From the NCBI RefSeq assembly GCF_028767185.1, contig NZ_JARACK010000002.1, positions 124,001 through 188,000 on the forward strand: 64,000 nucleotides of DNA, given 5' to 3'. This DNA is from Mangrovimonas aestuarii (GTDB lineage: Bacteria; Bacteroidota; Bacteroidia; Flavobacteriales; Flavobacteriaceae). The notes under the pieces are model-generated. The model saw nothing but the letters and a program-made list of their open reading frames with translations. It was not told the origin of the DNA and did no database searches. This document shows, piece after piece, positions 55,222 through 64,000 of this stretch. Position 1 is the stretch's first letter; each line of letters starts with the position of its first letter. The position numbers were made by a program, and so were the translations under genes.

Positions 55222-56403
55222 TTATATCTGAGGTGAAAAACTTTTTATAATTTGTTTAAGTCGTAATTTCAGATTTTCCCCTGTGTCGTAAACCATTTGC
55301 TCGTTTGAAGGGAATGGAACGGGCCTGCCATTAATAAGTCTGCGATCTTCATCAGTGAGGGCTCTAGAGTCTCCTTGATAACTAGCGTATATATTCTCGA
55401 AGATAAATTCGCTTGCTAAAGGAAAGTTGTCCAAAGGCTGTCGAGATTTCAAGTCTTGATAAATTACTCTACCTTTAACTTGAGAGGATTTAAATTGGCT
55501 AACTTCAATAATGTTGCATTGTACGCGTACAATTTTATCAATCTTAATATCATTTCCAAGACTGTCCTTAACTACGTTTCCGTTCCTGTCCAATAAGTAT
55601 TCCCAACCATCAACTACTTCTTTTTCTCTATTGTAGGAGCGCTCGCGAATTTGCTCAGGAGATATGTTGATGTTCTTAAGTTGAAGTTCCATGCTATAGT
55701 CGTAGTCAACATCAGAAGACGGCTGCGCATGATAAGCGGTCCAGAAGTCGTTGAGATTATAGGTGTTCATATTCAACAGATCCTGCTCTAAACGTTTAGG
55801 GATAACTTGCTGAGTTTGATTGCTTACAGAAACAATTACAAAGTTAGTACCTAAGAAATGTGCCTCTTGCATAAGTTGCTTAACATCTTTATAATTAGGA
55901 TTGATTCTCTGAATATAATTGAAGGTATTGTATGCTTCACGACTATCGAACTTGCTGTTACTGTTCAGCAATTCTAGGCCTTTATTGTAAAGGTAGTTGG
56001 AGGCTTCGTTTTTAGCTTGAACGATTTGAGATGTGTAGTCGTTAAATTCAAACTTAACCATTCTGCCATTAACGTAAAGCGGAAGCAATGGTTTTATGGC
56101 TTCTTGACGTGCGTTTAAATCGGCATAGATTTCAAAAATAGATTTGTAAAATTCTGGATTACCGTCCTGTTTAAGCTGATTTATTCTATTAAGGTCACGA
56201 TTTGTTGCTTTTTTGTAAGCCGCTTGAAGCATTACAATAAAGTCTTCTTTACTTTTTTTGTCCTTGTTAGTTGCCAGTTTTTTTAGAGCAGTACTAATGG
56301 CATGATCATAATTACCGCTGTTAAGGGCTTTTTCCATTTGCTTTCGGCTGCTGCATGATATTGCCATTACTATCAGAGCAACTAAGAGTAGCATTCGTTT
56401 CAT
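55222..56403 (-). CDS. Conserved-looking lipoprotein with TPR-like region
   Basis: A 393-residue predicted lipoprotein (hydrophobic start LLLVALIVMAIS then Cys). The first 200 residues look helical and repeat-like, with EKALNSGNYDHAISTALKKL resembling a TPR helix pair and EAYNTFNYIQRINPNYKDVKQL a second. The C-terminal half (about 200-390) is strand-rich, with VIVSVSNQTQQVIPKRLEQDL, VQCNIIEVSQFKSSQVKGRVIYQDL and FIFENIYASYQGD. I recall similar proteins in Bacteroidetes without known function. It shares a terminator with ytxJ. The neighbouring fumarylacetoacetase gene is upstream on the same strand. Confidence 0.75.
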   Translation of the reverse strand: MKRMLLLVALIVMAISCSSRKQMEKALNSGNYDHAISTALKKLATNKDKKSKEDFIVMLQAAYKKATNRDLNRINQLKQDGNPEFYKSIFEIYADLNARQEAIKPLLPLYVNGRMVKFEFNDYTSQIVQAKNEASNYLYNKGLELLNSNSKFDSREAYNTFNYIQRINPNYKDVKQLMQEAHFLGTNFVIVSVSNQTQQVIPKRLEQDLLNMNTYNLNDFWTAYHAQPSSDVDYDYSMELQLKNINISPEQIRERSYNREKEVVDGWEYLLDRNGNVVKDSLGNDIKIDKIVRVQCNIIEVSQFKSSQVKGRVIYQDLKSRQPLDNFPLASEFIFENIYASYQGDSRALTDEDRRLINGRPVPFPSNEQMVYDTGENLKLRLKQIIKSFSPQI

Positions 56404-56465
56404 AAGCTAAGGTTTTTTAGGGTTGGTTTTGTCTAAGGTTCAAATTTGGTGCCAAACAGAACAAA

Positions 56466-56490
56466 CCCTTAACACGAGAGGTGTTAAGGG
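56466..56490 (-). terminator. Possible terminator of fahA
   Basis: A perfect 10-bp stem (CCCTTAACAC / GTGTTAAGGG) with a 5-base loop, 33 bp after the fahA stop. The minus-strand tail (GTTTGTTCTGTTTG) is T-rich but interrupted. Confidence 0.6.
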
Positions 56491-56522
56491 CTGTAGAATT
56501 ATCGGTTAGATTTTAAAATCAA

Positions 56523-57809
56523 TTATTTTTTAGGCTGATATACAGGTAAAAGCTGAGTTCTTACTTCACCAAAACCAATGCGAGTACCATCATTTTCACA
56601 ATAACCACGCATAATTACAGTGTCGTAATCGTTTATAAACTTACGCTCAGAGCCATCTTTCATTTTAAGAGGCTTGCTTCCTCTCCAAGTTAACTCTAAC
56701 ATAGATCCATAAGAATCTGGTGTTGGCCCGGAAATGGTACCACTACCCATAAGGTCGCCTGAGTTTACAGGGCAACCGTTTACTGTGTGGTGTGCCAATT
56801 GTTGGGCCATATTCCAGTACATGTACTTGAAGTTAGAACGACAGATTACGGTTTCTTTAGCTTTTTCTGGTTGAAGGGAAACCTCTAGGTTAATGTCGAA
56901 ACTCTTTTTTCCTTTGTATTGTAAATATGGTAATTGTTCTTTGATAGGTTTTGGTCCATCTACTCTATATGGTTCCAAGGCATCTAAAGTCACAATCCAT
57001 GGAGACATTGAAGATGCAAAGTTTTTCGCTAAGAAAGGCCCTAGTGGAACATACTCCCATTTTTGGATATCACGAGCACTCCAGTCGTTGAACAATACCA
57101 ATCCGAAGATATATTCTTCAGCTTCATCTACAGGTATTGGTTCACCAAGATCGTTAGCATCGGTAGTGATAAAAGCCATTTCCAATTCAAAGTCTACCAG
57201 TTTAGATGGTCCGAATACAGGGACGTCAGAATCGGCAGGAAGTGTTTGTCCTTGTGGACGATGAACAGGAATTCCCGATGGAATAATAGACGAGCTACGT
57301 CCGTGGTATCCAACCGGTATGTGCAACCAGTTTGGTAATAATGCGTTGTTTGGGTCGCGGAACATAGTTCCTACGTTGGTAGCGTGCTCCATGCTTGAGT
57401 AAAAGTCGGTATAGTCCCCAACTTGTACTGGCAATTGCATTTCAATTTCGTCCAAACGGAACAGGACGATATCTTTATGTTGTTTGTTGTCTTTTAATTC
57501 TGGGTTCTCAGCATCGAAAATCTCTGCGATACGGTTTCTTACAGCTCTCCATGTTTTACGACCATCTGCAATAAAATCGTTAAGTGAGTCTTGAAGAAAA
57601 ATATCGTCAGTTAGAGCGATACCATCAAAATACCCGAGTTGATGCAAGGCGCCCAGATCGATTGCTGTATCTCCTATTCGAGTACCAATGGTAATCACAT
57701 CGTCGCGAGTAAGGAATACCCCAAACGGAATGTTTTGAATTGGGAAATCGGAGTTTTTGTCTACATGCAACCAGGACTTTCTATCTGGATTGTTTGCTGA
57801 TATTGGCAT
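56523..57809 (-). CDS. fahA: Fumarylacetoacetase
   Basis: The last step of tyrosine and phenylalanine breakdown: it hydrolyses 4-fumarylacetoacetate to fumarate and acetoacetate. The 428-residue protein has the FAH N-terminal domain (about 1-120) and the catalytic domain. Landmarks are DYTDFYSSMEHATNVGTMFR (with Asp and His for calcium and catalysis), PVGYHGRSSSIIPSGIPVHRP, VDFELEMAFIT, LFNDWSARDIQKWEYVPLGPF and GSGTISGP. Length matches the eukaryotic/bacterial FAH (about 420-430). No homogentisate genes are in the window. It is divergent from glyA over a 111-bp region with a promoter-like element on each strand. Confidence 0.96.
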   Translation of the reverse strand: MPISANNPDRKSWLHVDKNSDFPIQNIPFGVFLTRDDVITIGTRIGDTAIDLGALHQLGYFDGIALTDDIFLQDSLNDFIADGRKTWRAVRNRIAEIFDAENPELKDNKQHKDIVLFRLDEIEMQLPVQVGDYTDFYSSMEHATNVGTMFRDPNNALLPNWLHIPVGYHGRSSSIIPSGIPVHRPQGQTLPADSDVPVFGPSKLVDFELEMAFITTDANDLGEPIPVDEAEEYIFGLVLFNDWSARDIQKWEYVPLGPFLAKNFASSMSPWIVTLDALEPYRVDGPKPIKEQLPYLQYKGKKSFDINLEVSLQPEKAKETVICRSNFKYMYWNMAQQLAHHTVNGCPVNSGDLMGSGTISGPTPDSYGSMLELTWRGSKPLKMKDGSERKFINDYDTVIMRGYCENDGTRIGFGEVRTQLLPVYQPKK

Positions 57810-57845
57810 AACTTGAGTGTTGATTTAGTATTTGAAAATTATTTT

Positions 57846-57853
57846 CAAATATA
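57846..57853 (-). promoter_or_regulatory. Putative -7 element of fahA
   Basis: Minus strand TATATTTG, a perfect TAnnTTTG match, 36 bp before the fahA ATG. It sits beside the divergent glyA promoter. Confidence 0.42.
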
Positions 57854-57858
57854 TGTTT

Positions 57859-57893
57859 TTTGTGCTATTTAACTAATCAATTTCCTATTTTTG
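57859..57893 (+). promoter_or_regulatory. Putative promoter of glyA
   Basis: TTTG at 57859-57862, a 23-bp spacer, and a perfect TATTTTTG at 57886-57893, 27 bp before the ATG. Spacing is at the long end of the 17-23 bp range reported for Bacteroidetes. Confidence 0.55.
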
Positions 57894-57920
57894 ACGGATA
57901 TTTAACGATAAACATTTGCT

Positions 57921-59192
57921 ATGCAACGTGACGAACAAATCTTTGAATTAATAGATGCCGAGAAAGACAGACAGTTACACGGTTTAGAGCTTATCGCTTC
58001 TGAGAACTTTGTTAGTGATCAGGTGATGGAAGCAGCCGGGTCTGTATTAACCAATAAATATGCTGAAGGCTATCCAGGAAAACGCTACTATGGGGGGTGC
58101 GAGGTAGTTGATGAAGTAGAACAGATTGCTATTGACCGAGCCAAGACTTTATTTGGTGCTAGCTGGGCCAATGTACAACCTCACTCTGGAAGCCAGGCTA
58201 ATACGGCTGTGTTTGCTGCTTGTTTAAAACCCGGAGATACTATTTTAGGCTTCGATCTTTCGCATGGAGGTCACTTAACCCATGGTTCGCCGGTTAACTT
58301 TTCAGGAAAGCTTTACAATCCGGTATTCTATGGTGTTGACAAAGAAACTGGTTTGATTGATTATAATCACGTAGCGGAAGTTGCTGAGAAGGAACGTCCG
58401 AAGTTGATTATTGCCGGAGCTTCTGCTTACTCGAGGGATATGGATTTTAAGCGATTCAGAGAAATAGCAGATAGTGTAGGAGCATTGTTAATGGCCGATA
58501 TTTCACATCCAGCGGGATTGATAGCAAAGGGAATTTTAACCGATCCAATCCCACATTGTCACGTAGTAACAACAACTACACATAAAACCTTAAGAGGTCC
58601 AAGAGGAGGAATGATTATGATGGGGCAGGATTTTGACAATCCATTTGGATTAAAGTTAAAGAACGGAAACCTTCGAACGATGTCGTCTTTGTTTGATTCT
58701 TCAGTGTTCCCAGGAAATCAAGGAGGACCATTAGAGCATATTATCGCAGCAAAGGCAGTTGCTTTTGGAGAAGCCTTGACAGACGATTTTATGTATTATA
58801 TGCTTCAGGTAAAGAAGAATGCTCAGGCAATGGCAAAGGCATTTGTAGATAGAGGCTATAACATTATCTCTGGAGGAACAGATAACCATATGATGTTAAT
58901 CGATTTGAGAAATAAGGATATTACTGGGAAGGATGCTGAGCAAGCGCTTGTAAAGGCAGATATTACGGTAAACAAAAATATGGTACCATTTGATGATAAA
59001 TCGCCATTTGTTACTTCTGGTATTCGTGTTGGTACACCAGCTATTACCACCAGAGGTTTAAAAGAAGATGATATGGAAACTATAGTAGGTCTTATTGATG
59101 AGGTTATTACCAATTATCAGGATGAAGACAAACTTGAAGCCATTGCTGGCAAAGTAAACAATATGATGGAAGGTTTACCTTTATTTATGTAA
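57921..59192 (+). CDS. glyA: Serine hydroxymethyltransferase
   Basis: A PLP enzyme that interconverts serine and glycine and charges tetrahydrofolate with one-carbon units. The 423-residue protein shows [74 protein letters not shown] and [11 protein letters not shown]. The PLP Lys is in [15 protein letters not shown] (about residue 222). Length fits bacterial GlyA (about 415-430). It is monocistronic with its own promoter and terminator, divergent from fahA. Confidence 0.97.
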   Translation: MQRDEQIFELIDAEKDRQLHGLELIASENFVSDQVMEAAGSVLTNKYAEGYPGKRYYGGCEVVDEVEQIAIDRAKTLFGASWANVQPHSGSQANTAVFAACLKPGDTILGFDLSHGGHLTHGSPVNFSGKLYNPVFYGVDKETGLIDYNHVAEVAEKERPKLIIAGASAYSRDMDFKRFREIADSVGALLMADISHPAGLIAKGILTDPIPHCHVVTTTTHKTLRGPRGGMIMMGQDFDNPFGLKLKNGNLRTMSSLFDSSVFPGNQGGPLEHIIAAKAVAFGEALTDDFMYYMLQVKKNAQAMAKAFVDRGYNIISGGTDNHMMLIDLRNKDITGKDAEQALVKADITVNKNMVPFDDKSPFVTSGIRVGTPAITTRGLKEDDMETIVGLIDEVITNYQDEDKLEAIAGKVNNMMEGLPLFM

Positions 59193-59213
59193 TTAATTAT
59201 TTAACTAAATAAC

Positions 59214-59246
59214 AAAGCGGTCTACTTAAGTGGATCGCTTTTTTTA
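59214..59246 (+). terminator. Intrinsic terminator of glyA
   Basis: A 12-bp stem with two G-T pairs (AAAGCGGTCTAC with GTGGATCGCTTT) and a 4-base loop, ending in a T-run. It lies 22 bp after the glyA stop. Confidence 0.7.
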
Positions 59247-59354
59247 TGTAAAGACTTTTTGAATTTTAACATTGTTGAAATTTTGGCTTTTTAACACTAA
59301 CAAAAGCTCTAACTTGGTCAATTTTTAAAGGGTTCATAATAGAAAAACAGGAAA

Positions 59355-60119
59355 ATGAAAATAATAGATTTATCAAAACCGATTCAATATAACAAGCAAG
59401 ATCCGTGGTTTATGCGGGTTAGGATAAAGCACAAATCCCATAAAAAAGCGAAGTGGCTTATCAGATTACTGGGGTTACCCTTTAAGCTGTTTCCTAAAGG
59501 TTTTAATGGTTGGGCAGACGATACCATTGAAAAAATGGGTGTACATGCCACCACTCATATCGATGCGCCTTGGCATTACTCACCAACCACTAATGGAAAA
59601 AAGTCCAAAACCATTGACGAGGTTCCTTTAGAATGGTGTTTTGGTGAAGGCTTGGTGATTGATATGAAACATAAAGTAGATTTTGACCCGATTACTATAT
59701 CAGATATTGAAACTTTTCTTAATGAGAATAATTTATCCGTTAAGTCTGGAATGATTGTTTTGATAAAGACCGGCCGTGACAAGCTTAACGGAACTAAGGA
59801 TTTTCATAAAAAAGGAACAGGAATGAGTGCTGAGGCTACCTCGTGGCTTATCGATAAAGGCATTAAAGTTATGGGGATTGACGCTTGGGGATGGGACTTA
59901 CCTTTGCCGTATATGATGGAAAAGGCAAAAGAAACCAATAACCCCGAATTATTTTGGGAAGCACATTTAGTTGGGAGAGATAAAGAGTACTGCCATATGG
60001 AGCAATTGGTAAATCTTGATGCACTGCCTTATCAAGGGTTTAAAGTTGCTGTTTTCCCATTGAAAATTGTTGGAGCTTCGGCGGCTCCGGCTAGAGTGGT
60101 GGCTTTATTGGACGATTAA
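59355..60119 (+). CDS. Cyclase-family metal-dependent hydrolase (kynurenine formamidase-like)
   Basis: A 254-residue protein of the cyclase/KynB family. The metal-binding motif appears as GVHATTHIDAPWHY (family consensus HxGTHxDxPxH, with Gly replaced by Thr), about residues 62-75. GIDAWGWDLPLPY and WEAHLVGRDKEYCHMEQLVNL supply further His/Glu residues of the family. It may hydrolyse an amide or lactone, but the substrate is unknown. The tryptophan-degradation genes that usually accompany KynB are not nearby. The gene seems to stand alone, as a promoter-like element precedes the next gene. Confidence 0.85.
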   Translation: MKIIDLSKPIQYNKQDPWFMRVRIKHKSHKKAKWLIRLLGLPFKLFPKGFNGWADDTIEKMGVHATTHIDAPWHYSPTTNGKKSKTIDEVPLEWCFGEGLVIDMKHKVDFDPITISDIETFLNENNLSVKSGMIVLIKTGRDKLNGTKDFHKKGTGMSAEATSWLIDKGIKVMGIDAWGWDLPLPYMMEKAKETNNPELFWEAHLVGRDKEYCHMEQLVNLDALPYQGFKVAVFPLKIVGASAAPARVVALLDD

Positions 60120-60226
60120 CTGCTAGATTGGTTGACATGAAAATCTCAAATATTTAAGGTTTAGTTATTTGCGAAATTGTAAGAGAAATATCTATAGAAA
60201 GGATAGGTTGTAAAAGGGTGTTGTGC

Positions 60227-60234
60227 TATTTTCG
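60227..60234 (+). promoter_or_regulatory. Putative -7 element of the barrel-like gene
   Basis: TATTTTCG followed by CACGC, with TTG at 60208-60210 (16-bp spacer). It overlaps the upstream GTG (60223), so translation most likely starts at the downstream ATG at 60268. Confidence 0.45.
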
Positions 60235-60267
60235 CACGCTAAACTAACAAAACATCCAGCGATTATA

Positions 60268-61470
60268 ATGAAATCTTTTTTTTCAATACTTTTTATCTTC
60301 TTTTCTTTTATTAGTTATTCTCAAATCACCTTTCAAGAGGGGTATTTGGTAACTAAAAAAGGTGAAAAGATAGAATGTTTAATTCAGAATAATAAGTGGT
60401 TATATAGCCCTGATAATATACATTACAAACTTAACGAGACAAGTGAAGTGCTTGAAGCTAATGTTAAGGAGTTTAAGGAGTTTTATATATACAATACAGA
60501 GTTTAAGTATGTTCAAGCCACTGTAAAAGTGAATTTAGGACTGCAGAATGAGCATTTGGAGTGGCGTAATGCATTTGTAAAATGTATTTTAAAGGGAGAA
60601 GCCTCTTTGTTTGAATTTAGAAGCAGGCAATACTGGTTATTCTATTTAAGAATTGGAAATGGGGATTTTATTCCATTAATGAATAATACAGATGTAGATG
60701 GGGAATCTGATATACACAATGTAGGTAGGTTCAAGCAACAGATTTTCAATGCTTTGAAGTGTTCTGGGGTAAAGCTGCAGAACATTAAGAGGCTAAAGTA
60801 TAACCAAAATGATTTAAAAGATATAGTTGGAGATTATAACGATTGTATTGGAAGCAAATATGAAATTTTTGAAACTGAAAGAGCAAAGGGCAAATACTAT
60901 GTTTCAGCTTTCGCAGGAGGGTCATTGTTCTCTTTTGGAAATGAGGATGTTTCTATGGGTAATCAAAAGGTTTCTATGGCTTCTAGTGCTACCATTACTA
61001 TTGGAGGTGAATTGGAATACCGTTTCCCTATCCCAAGGAATAAGTGGGCCGCCTTTGGTAGGGTCAATTTTTCAAAATTGACAGCTAATGGTAGATACTC
61101 AAACATGACGAGTGATAATCGTGGAGAATATTTTAAATTCAATACAGAATTCAACACTGTTAATATTCCAATCGGAGGAAGATATTATGCCTTTATCAAT
61201 GGTAAAAATTCAGTTTTTTTTGATGCAGGGTTGTCCTATGGAATATTATTACAGTCTTCTATCAATCTTGAATTCGCCACTGCAATGAATGATATTTTAT
61301 TAGAGGTTTCAGAATTTGAAAACAGTTTAGGGTATTGCTTAGGTGTTGGTTACAAATTCGATAAGAGAATTGGGGCACGTGTTCAAATAGTCAGTAACCG
61401 GTTTTTACAAATTCGAGATATGAAAGGTGCTAGTAACTTAATAACATTTAGTTTAGAGTACTCGATTTGA
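60268..61470 (+). CDS. Exported beta-barrel-like protein
   Basis: A 400-residue protein with a signal peptide from ATG 60268 (SFFSILFIFFSFISYSQ). An upstream GTG at 60223 gives an odd N-terminus and overlaps a promoter-like element. Residues 20-200 contain a strand-rich domain opening GYLVTKKGEKIECLIQNN, of a kind seen in many Bacteroidetes envelope proteins. The C-terminal half (about 210-400) has alternating hydrophobic strands (YYVSAFAGGSLFSFGNED, GGRYYAFINGKNSVFFDAGLSY), typical of an outer-membrane barrel, ending in LITFSLEYSI with a final aromatic and Ile. I cannot name a family. Likely outer-membrane located. Confidence 0.75.
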   Translation: MKSFFSILFIFFSFISYSQITFQEGYLVTKKGEKIECLIQNNKWLYSPDNIHYKLNETSEVLEANVKEFKEFYIYNTEFKYVQATVKVNLGLQNEHLEWRNAFVKCILKGEASLFEFRSRQYWLFYLRIGNGDFIPLMNNTDVDGESDIHNVGRFKQQIFNALKCSGVKLQNIKRLKYNQNDLKDIVGDYNDCIGSKYEIFETERAKGKYYVSAFAGGSLFSFGNEDVSMGNQKVSMASSATITIGGELEYRFPIPRNKWAAFGRVNFSKLTANGRYSNMTSDNRGEYFKFNTEFNTVNIPIGGRYYAFINGKNSVFFDAGLSYGILLQSSINLEFATAMNDILLEVSEFENSLGYCLGVGYKFDKRIGARVQIVSNRFLQIRDMKGASNLITFSLEYSI

Positions 61471-61547
61471 TTCTATTATAAGTATGTTGATTTTTAAAAG
61501 GAATTTATAGATTTCAAAATGTAAAAGTGCACTTTAAAAGATTAAAC

Positions 61548-62138
61548 TTACAAAACGATTCTATCTGATGTAGTTTTTGAAAACTCCCTTAATTCCTCAA
61601 AAAAATCAGTGAATTCTGTTTCAAAATCGCTGTAATAGGTTTTTAGTTCGTACACGGCCAAATCCATTTTAGAGCGGTTTTGAGTACGGCGGTTCATCCC
61701 CTTTAAAACTGTACCAATTCCATCAATAGTAGCGTAACTAACAAGCCAGTTATCAGCTATCATATAGGGCATAAGGTGTTTTGTTCGATCTGTCAATAAC
61801 TCGTAATGCCTTTCCAAGGAATTGTAAAAACGCTCTGCATATTCCTCTAATGGTGTTGAGCAATATGAGCTCCAATTTTTGGCTAAAAAATGGTCATACA
61901 GAATATCTACAATAACTCCGGAATAATGCCCATAGGGTTCATGTAAACGTTTGGTACTTAGCCTGACTGTTGGATGTTGATCTGTAAAGGTGTCAATCTC
62001 CCTATGCAGCAATATGCCTTTTTGTATATCCTTTGGATGGTTTTTATAGGATTTCCCTTTTACACTGTCTGCCATAAAATTACCGATACGAACCAATTCG
62101 TTGTTTCCGGAAAGATAAATATGCGCGAGAAAATTCAT
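61548..62138 (-). CDS. Acyl carrier protein phosphodiesterase-like protein (DUF479/AcpH)
   Basis: A 196-residue protein of the AcpH/DUF479 family. The N-terminus reads MNFLAHIYLSGNNELVRIGNFMADSVKG, with the conserved His and Asp, then LLHREIDTFTDQHPTVRLS, typical of an HD-like all-helical metal site, and YDHFLAKNW with another Asp/His. E. coli AcpH removes 4'-phosphopantetheine from ACP. Whether the Bacteroidetes homologue does this is inferred. Divergent from glmM; the 73-bp gap contains a promoter for glmM. Confidence 0.87.
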   Translation of the reverse strand: MNFLAHIYLSGNNELVRIGNFMADSVKGKSYKNHPKDIQKGILLHREIDTFTDQHPTVRLSTKRLHEPYGHYSGVIVDILYDHFLAKNWSSYCSTPLEEYAERFYNSLERHYELLTDRTKHLMPYMIADNWLVSYATIDGIGTVLKGMNRRTQNRSKMDLAVYELKTYYSDFETEFTDFFEELREFSKTTSDRIVL

Positions 62139-62161
62139 AAGTGGAATTTACAAATTCATAA

Positions 62162-62192
62162 TTTAAGTTTCGAGATACGAGTAGTATATTTG
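62162..62192 (+). promoter_or_regulatory. Putative promoter of glmM
   Basis: TTTA at 62162-62165, a 19-bp spacer, then a perfect TATATTTG at 62185-62192, 19 bp before the ATG. The spacing matches the Bacteroidetes consensus. Confidence 0.5.
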
Positions 62193-62211
62193 TGGAAATT
62201 CAAGAAACACT

Positions 62212-63600
62212 ATGACACTTATAAAATCCATTTCAGGAATTCGAGGAACCATTGGAGGCGCCATTGGTGATAATTTAACCCCAATCGATGCAGTGACTTT
62301 TGCAGCGGCTTATGGAACTTGGTTGAAACAACAGCGTGATAAAGACAATTACCGTGTTGTTGTAGGGCGTGATGCTCGCATATCTGGCGAAATGATACAG
62401 AATTTGGTAATGAACACTCTGGTAGGTCTAGGTATCCATGTCATCGATTTAGGACTGTCTACTACTCCAACGGTTGAGGTTGCAGTACCAATGGAACATG
62501 CAGATGGAGGGATCATCCTAACAGCAAGCCATAACCCCAAACAATGGAACGCTCTGAAGTTGTTGAATGCAAATGGTGAGTTTCTGAGCGCAGATGATGG
62601 AGCAACTATTTTAAAGATTGCCGAAGAAAATAATATGACTTTCATTGAGGTGGACAAACTGGGAGAAATATCTATTAACGATGCCTATATCGACATCCAT
62701 ATCGATGAGGTTTTGAAAATGGATTTGGTTAATCCAGATGCTATTAAATCGGCAAAGTTACGCGTGGTAGTCGACGGTGTAAATTCTACTGGAGGAATTG
62801 CCGTTCCGCGTTTATTAGAGCGTTTAGGTGTTGATGTTACAGAACTTTACTGTGAGCCTAGCGGACATTTTCCTCATAACCCAGAGCCATTGAAAGAGCA
62901 TCTTACAGACTTGGCTCAATATGTAGTGAAAGAAGGTGCTGATTTAGGAATTGTAGTCGATCCCGATGTTGATCGTTTGGCCTTTATGGATGAAAAAGGT
63001 GAGATGTTTGGAGAGGAGTACACTTTGGTGGCCTGTGCCGATTATGTGTTGGAGAAAGAAAAGGGAAATACCGTAAGTAATATGAGTTCTTCACGCGCCT
63101 TAAGGGATGTTACCGAAAAGCACGGAGGCTCGTACCAAGCTAGTGCAGTAGGCGAAGTAAATGTAGTTGAATTGATGAAGGAAACCAATGCGGTTATTGG
63201 AGGAGAAGGTAATGGAGGTATTATATACCCAGAATTGCACTACGGTCGTGATGCCCTTGTTGGAATAGCACTGTTCTTAAGTTTGTTAGCCGAGCGAAAA
63301 GTTTCTGTAAGTGAACTTAAAGCAAGCTATCCGCAATATTTTATGAGCAAGAAAAAGATAGAACTAACTCCAGGATTGGATGTTGATGGAATCTTGAAGA
63401 CCATGGAAGAGCGCTATGCTTCAGAGCAGATAACTACTAACGATGGGGTAAAAATAGACTTCCCTGAAAACTGGGTGCATTTGCGCAAAAGTAATACCGA
63501 ACCAATCATTAGGATATATACCGAGGCTAAAAGCCAAGAAGCAGCCGATGACTTAGCTGTTAAATTTATTGAAGAAATTAAGTCAATAGCAAACATTTAA
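62212..63600 (+). CDS. glmM: Phosphoglucosamine mutase
   Basis: Converts glucosamine 6-phosphate to glucosamine 1-phosphate on the way to UDP-GlcNAc for peptidoglycan and LPS. The 462-residue alpha-D-phosphohexomutase has SISGIRGTIGG at the start. The catalytic phosphoserine loop is LTASHNPKQWNALK (about residue 101-114). The magnesium-binding DPDVDRLAF is near 250, the sugar-binding GEGNGG near 335, and the phosphate-binding LRKSNTEPIIRIYTEA near the end. The last motif and the GEGNGG loop fit GlmM or related mutases; phosphomannomutase activity cannot be ruled out. Followed by a class V aminotransferase gene. Confidence 0.9.
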   Translation: MTLIKSISGIRGTIGGAIGDNLTPIDAVTFAAAYGTWLKQQRDKDNYRVVVGRDARISGEMIQNLVMNTLVGLGIHVIDLGLSTTPTVEVAVPMEHADGGIILTASHNPKQWNALKLLNANGEFLSADDGATILKIAEENNMTFIEVDKLGEISINDAYIDIHIDEVLKMDLVNPDAIKSAKLRVVVDGVNSTGGIAVPRLLERLGVDVTELYCEPSGHFPHNPEPLKEHLTDLAQYVVKEGADLGIVVDPDVDRLAFMDEKGEMFGEEYTLVACADYVLEKEKGNTVSNMSSSRALRDVTEKHGGSYQASAVGEVNVVELMKETNAVIGGEGNGGIIYPELHYGRDALVGIALFLSLLAERKVSVSELKASYPQYFMSKKKIELTPGLDVDGILKTMEERYASEQITTNDGVKIDFPENWVHLRKSNTEPIIRIYTEAKSQEAADDLAVKFIEEIKSIANI

Positions 63601-63632
63601 GTATTTTAGCGGCCCAATAAGAAACTGGAATT

Positions 63633-64000
63633 ATGACGATAAAGGAAGCCACTGTATCAAGACAGTCTCAATTAGAGCAATATTTTAAAACGTTTAGAAA
63701 GCATATCGTTGGAGTAAATCAAGAGTTTGACACTCCTTATGGTACCAAGAAAATGGTTTATACCGATTGGACTGCTTCAGGACGTTTGTACCGCCCAATT
63801 GAGGAAAAGTTATTAAATGACTTCGGTCCTTTTGTTGCTAATACCCATACGGAAACTACTGCATCTGGTACAGCTATGACTATGGCTTATCACGAAGCTA
63901 GACACATTATTAAAAAGCATGTTAACAGTAACCAAGATGATGTGTTAATTGTTGACGGGACTGGTATGACGGGGGTTGTGAATAAATTCCAGCGTATTCT
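63633..64000 (+). CDS. Class V aminotransferase / cysteine desulfurase-like protein (partial, 3' end off the window)
   Basis: The ATG at 63633 opens a frame of 122 codons up to the right edge, without a stop. It begins MTIKEATVSRQSQLEQYF. The readable part shows the class V aminotransferase start: VYTDWTASGRLYRPIEEKLLNDFGPF (acceptor region), NTHTETTASGTAMTMAYHEAR (PLP-phosphate and aromatic-cofactor region), and VLIVDGTGMTGVVNKFQRI. The PLP-binding Lys lies outside. The substrate may be a sulfur or amino compound. It begins 32 bp after glmM; a TATTTTAG sequence at 63602-63609 is a possible -7 element. Confidence 0.85.
   Translation, partial: MTIKEATVSRQSQLEQYFKTFRKHIVGVNQEFDTPYGTKKMVYTDWTASGRLYRPIEEKLLNDFGPFVANTHTETTASGTAMTMAYHEARHIIKKHVNSNQDDVLIVDGTGMTGVVNKFQRI

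Overview
The window is a 64 kb piece of chromosome from a member of the Bacteroidetes, almost certainly a Flavobacteriaceae. It is AT-rich. Several genes carry the Bacteroidetes/Flavobacteria -7 element (TAnnTTTG) upstream, and Shine-Dalgarno sequences are weak. TTG starts are frequent. The gene content fits the group: an OstA-like protein, an 835-codon DUF5686 outer-membrane protein, tandem DUF368 proteins, a DUF349 protein, AcnB beside a second aconitase, a three-gene parvulin cluster, a RecQ without zinc cysteines, and a YtxJ-type bacillithiol protein. The genus cannot be fixed from the sequence alone.

Layout. 1-1321: recQ (minus, runs off the left edge). 1520-4465: plus-strand kdsD, tatC and an AhpD-like protein with 1-base TAATG overlaps, then lptB with its own promoter. 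4660-5625: a DUF4421-type envelope protein behind a perfect 18-bp hairpin. 5657-6350: two small minus-strand genes. 6575-11723: a plus-strand operon of three parvulin-related periplasmic chaperones and a MoxR ATPase. 11799-12923: an acyltransferase-3 membrane protein whose TTG start lies in the T-run of a terminator-like hairpin. 13277-18497: two aconitases. 18604-19377: mazG.

19600-43964 is almost entirely minus strand. It holds DUF349, aroE, two DUF368 genes, a TPR protein, a class III aminotransferase, an OstA-like protein, purA, a Fur-family regulator, a RelA/SpoT enzyme, an M48 protease, a TrmH-type methylase, TerC and a small membrane protein. It continues with miaA, a potassium channel, an exonuclease/GIY-YIG protein, a YggS-type protein, DUF1015, a 3-hydroxyacyl-CoA dehydrogenase and a Gfo/Idh/MocA oxidoreductase.

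44124-64000 is mixed in strand. It contains pcm, two SnoaL/NTF2-like secreted proteins, an M61 peptidase, a DUF5686 protein, smpB, deoC-deoD, clpB, ytxJ, a lipoprotein, fumarylacetoacetase, glyA, a cyclase-family protein, a barrel-like envelope protein, an ACP phosphodiesterase, glmM, and the start of a class V aminotransferase that runs off the right edge.

Functionally this is core genome: envelope biogenesis (KdsD, LptB, OstA-like, SurA-type chaperones, DUF368, GlmM), TCA cycle, nucleotide and stringent-response metabolism, and proteostasis (ClpB, SmpB). I found no IS element, CRISPR array, tRNA, rRNA, prophage or defence island, and no convincing new multi-gene system. The points most worth a second look are miaA, whose P-loop lies upstream of any ATG/GTG/TTG start, the terminator/start overlap of the acyltransferase, the 18-bp hairpin at 4593-4633, the tandem DUF368 pair, and a possible short leader ORF before acnB.
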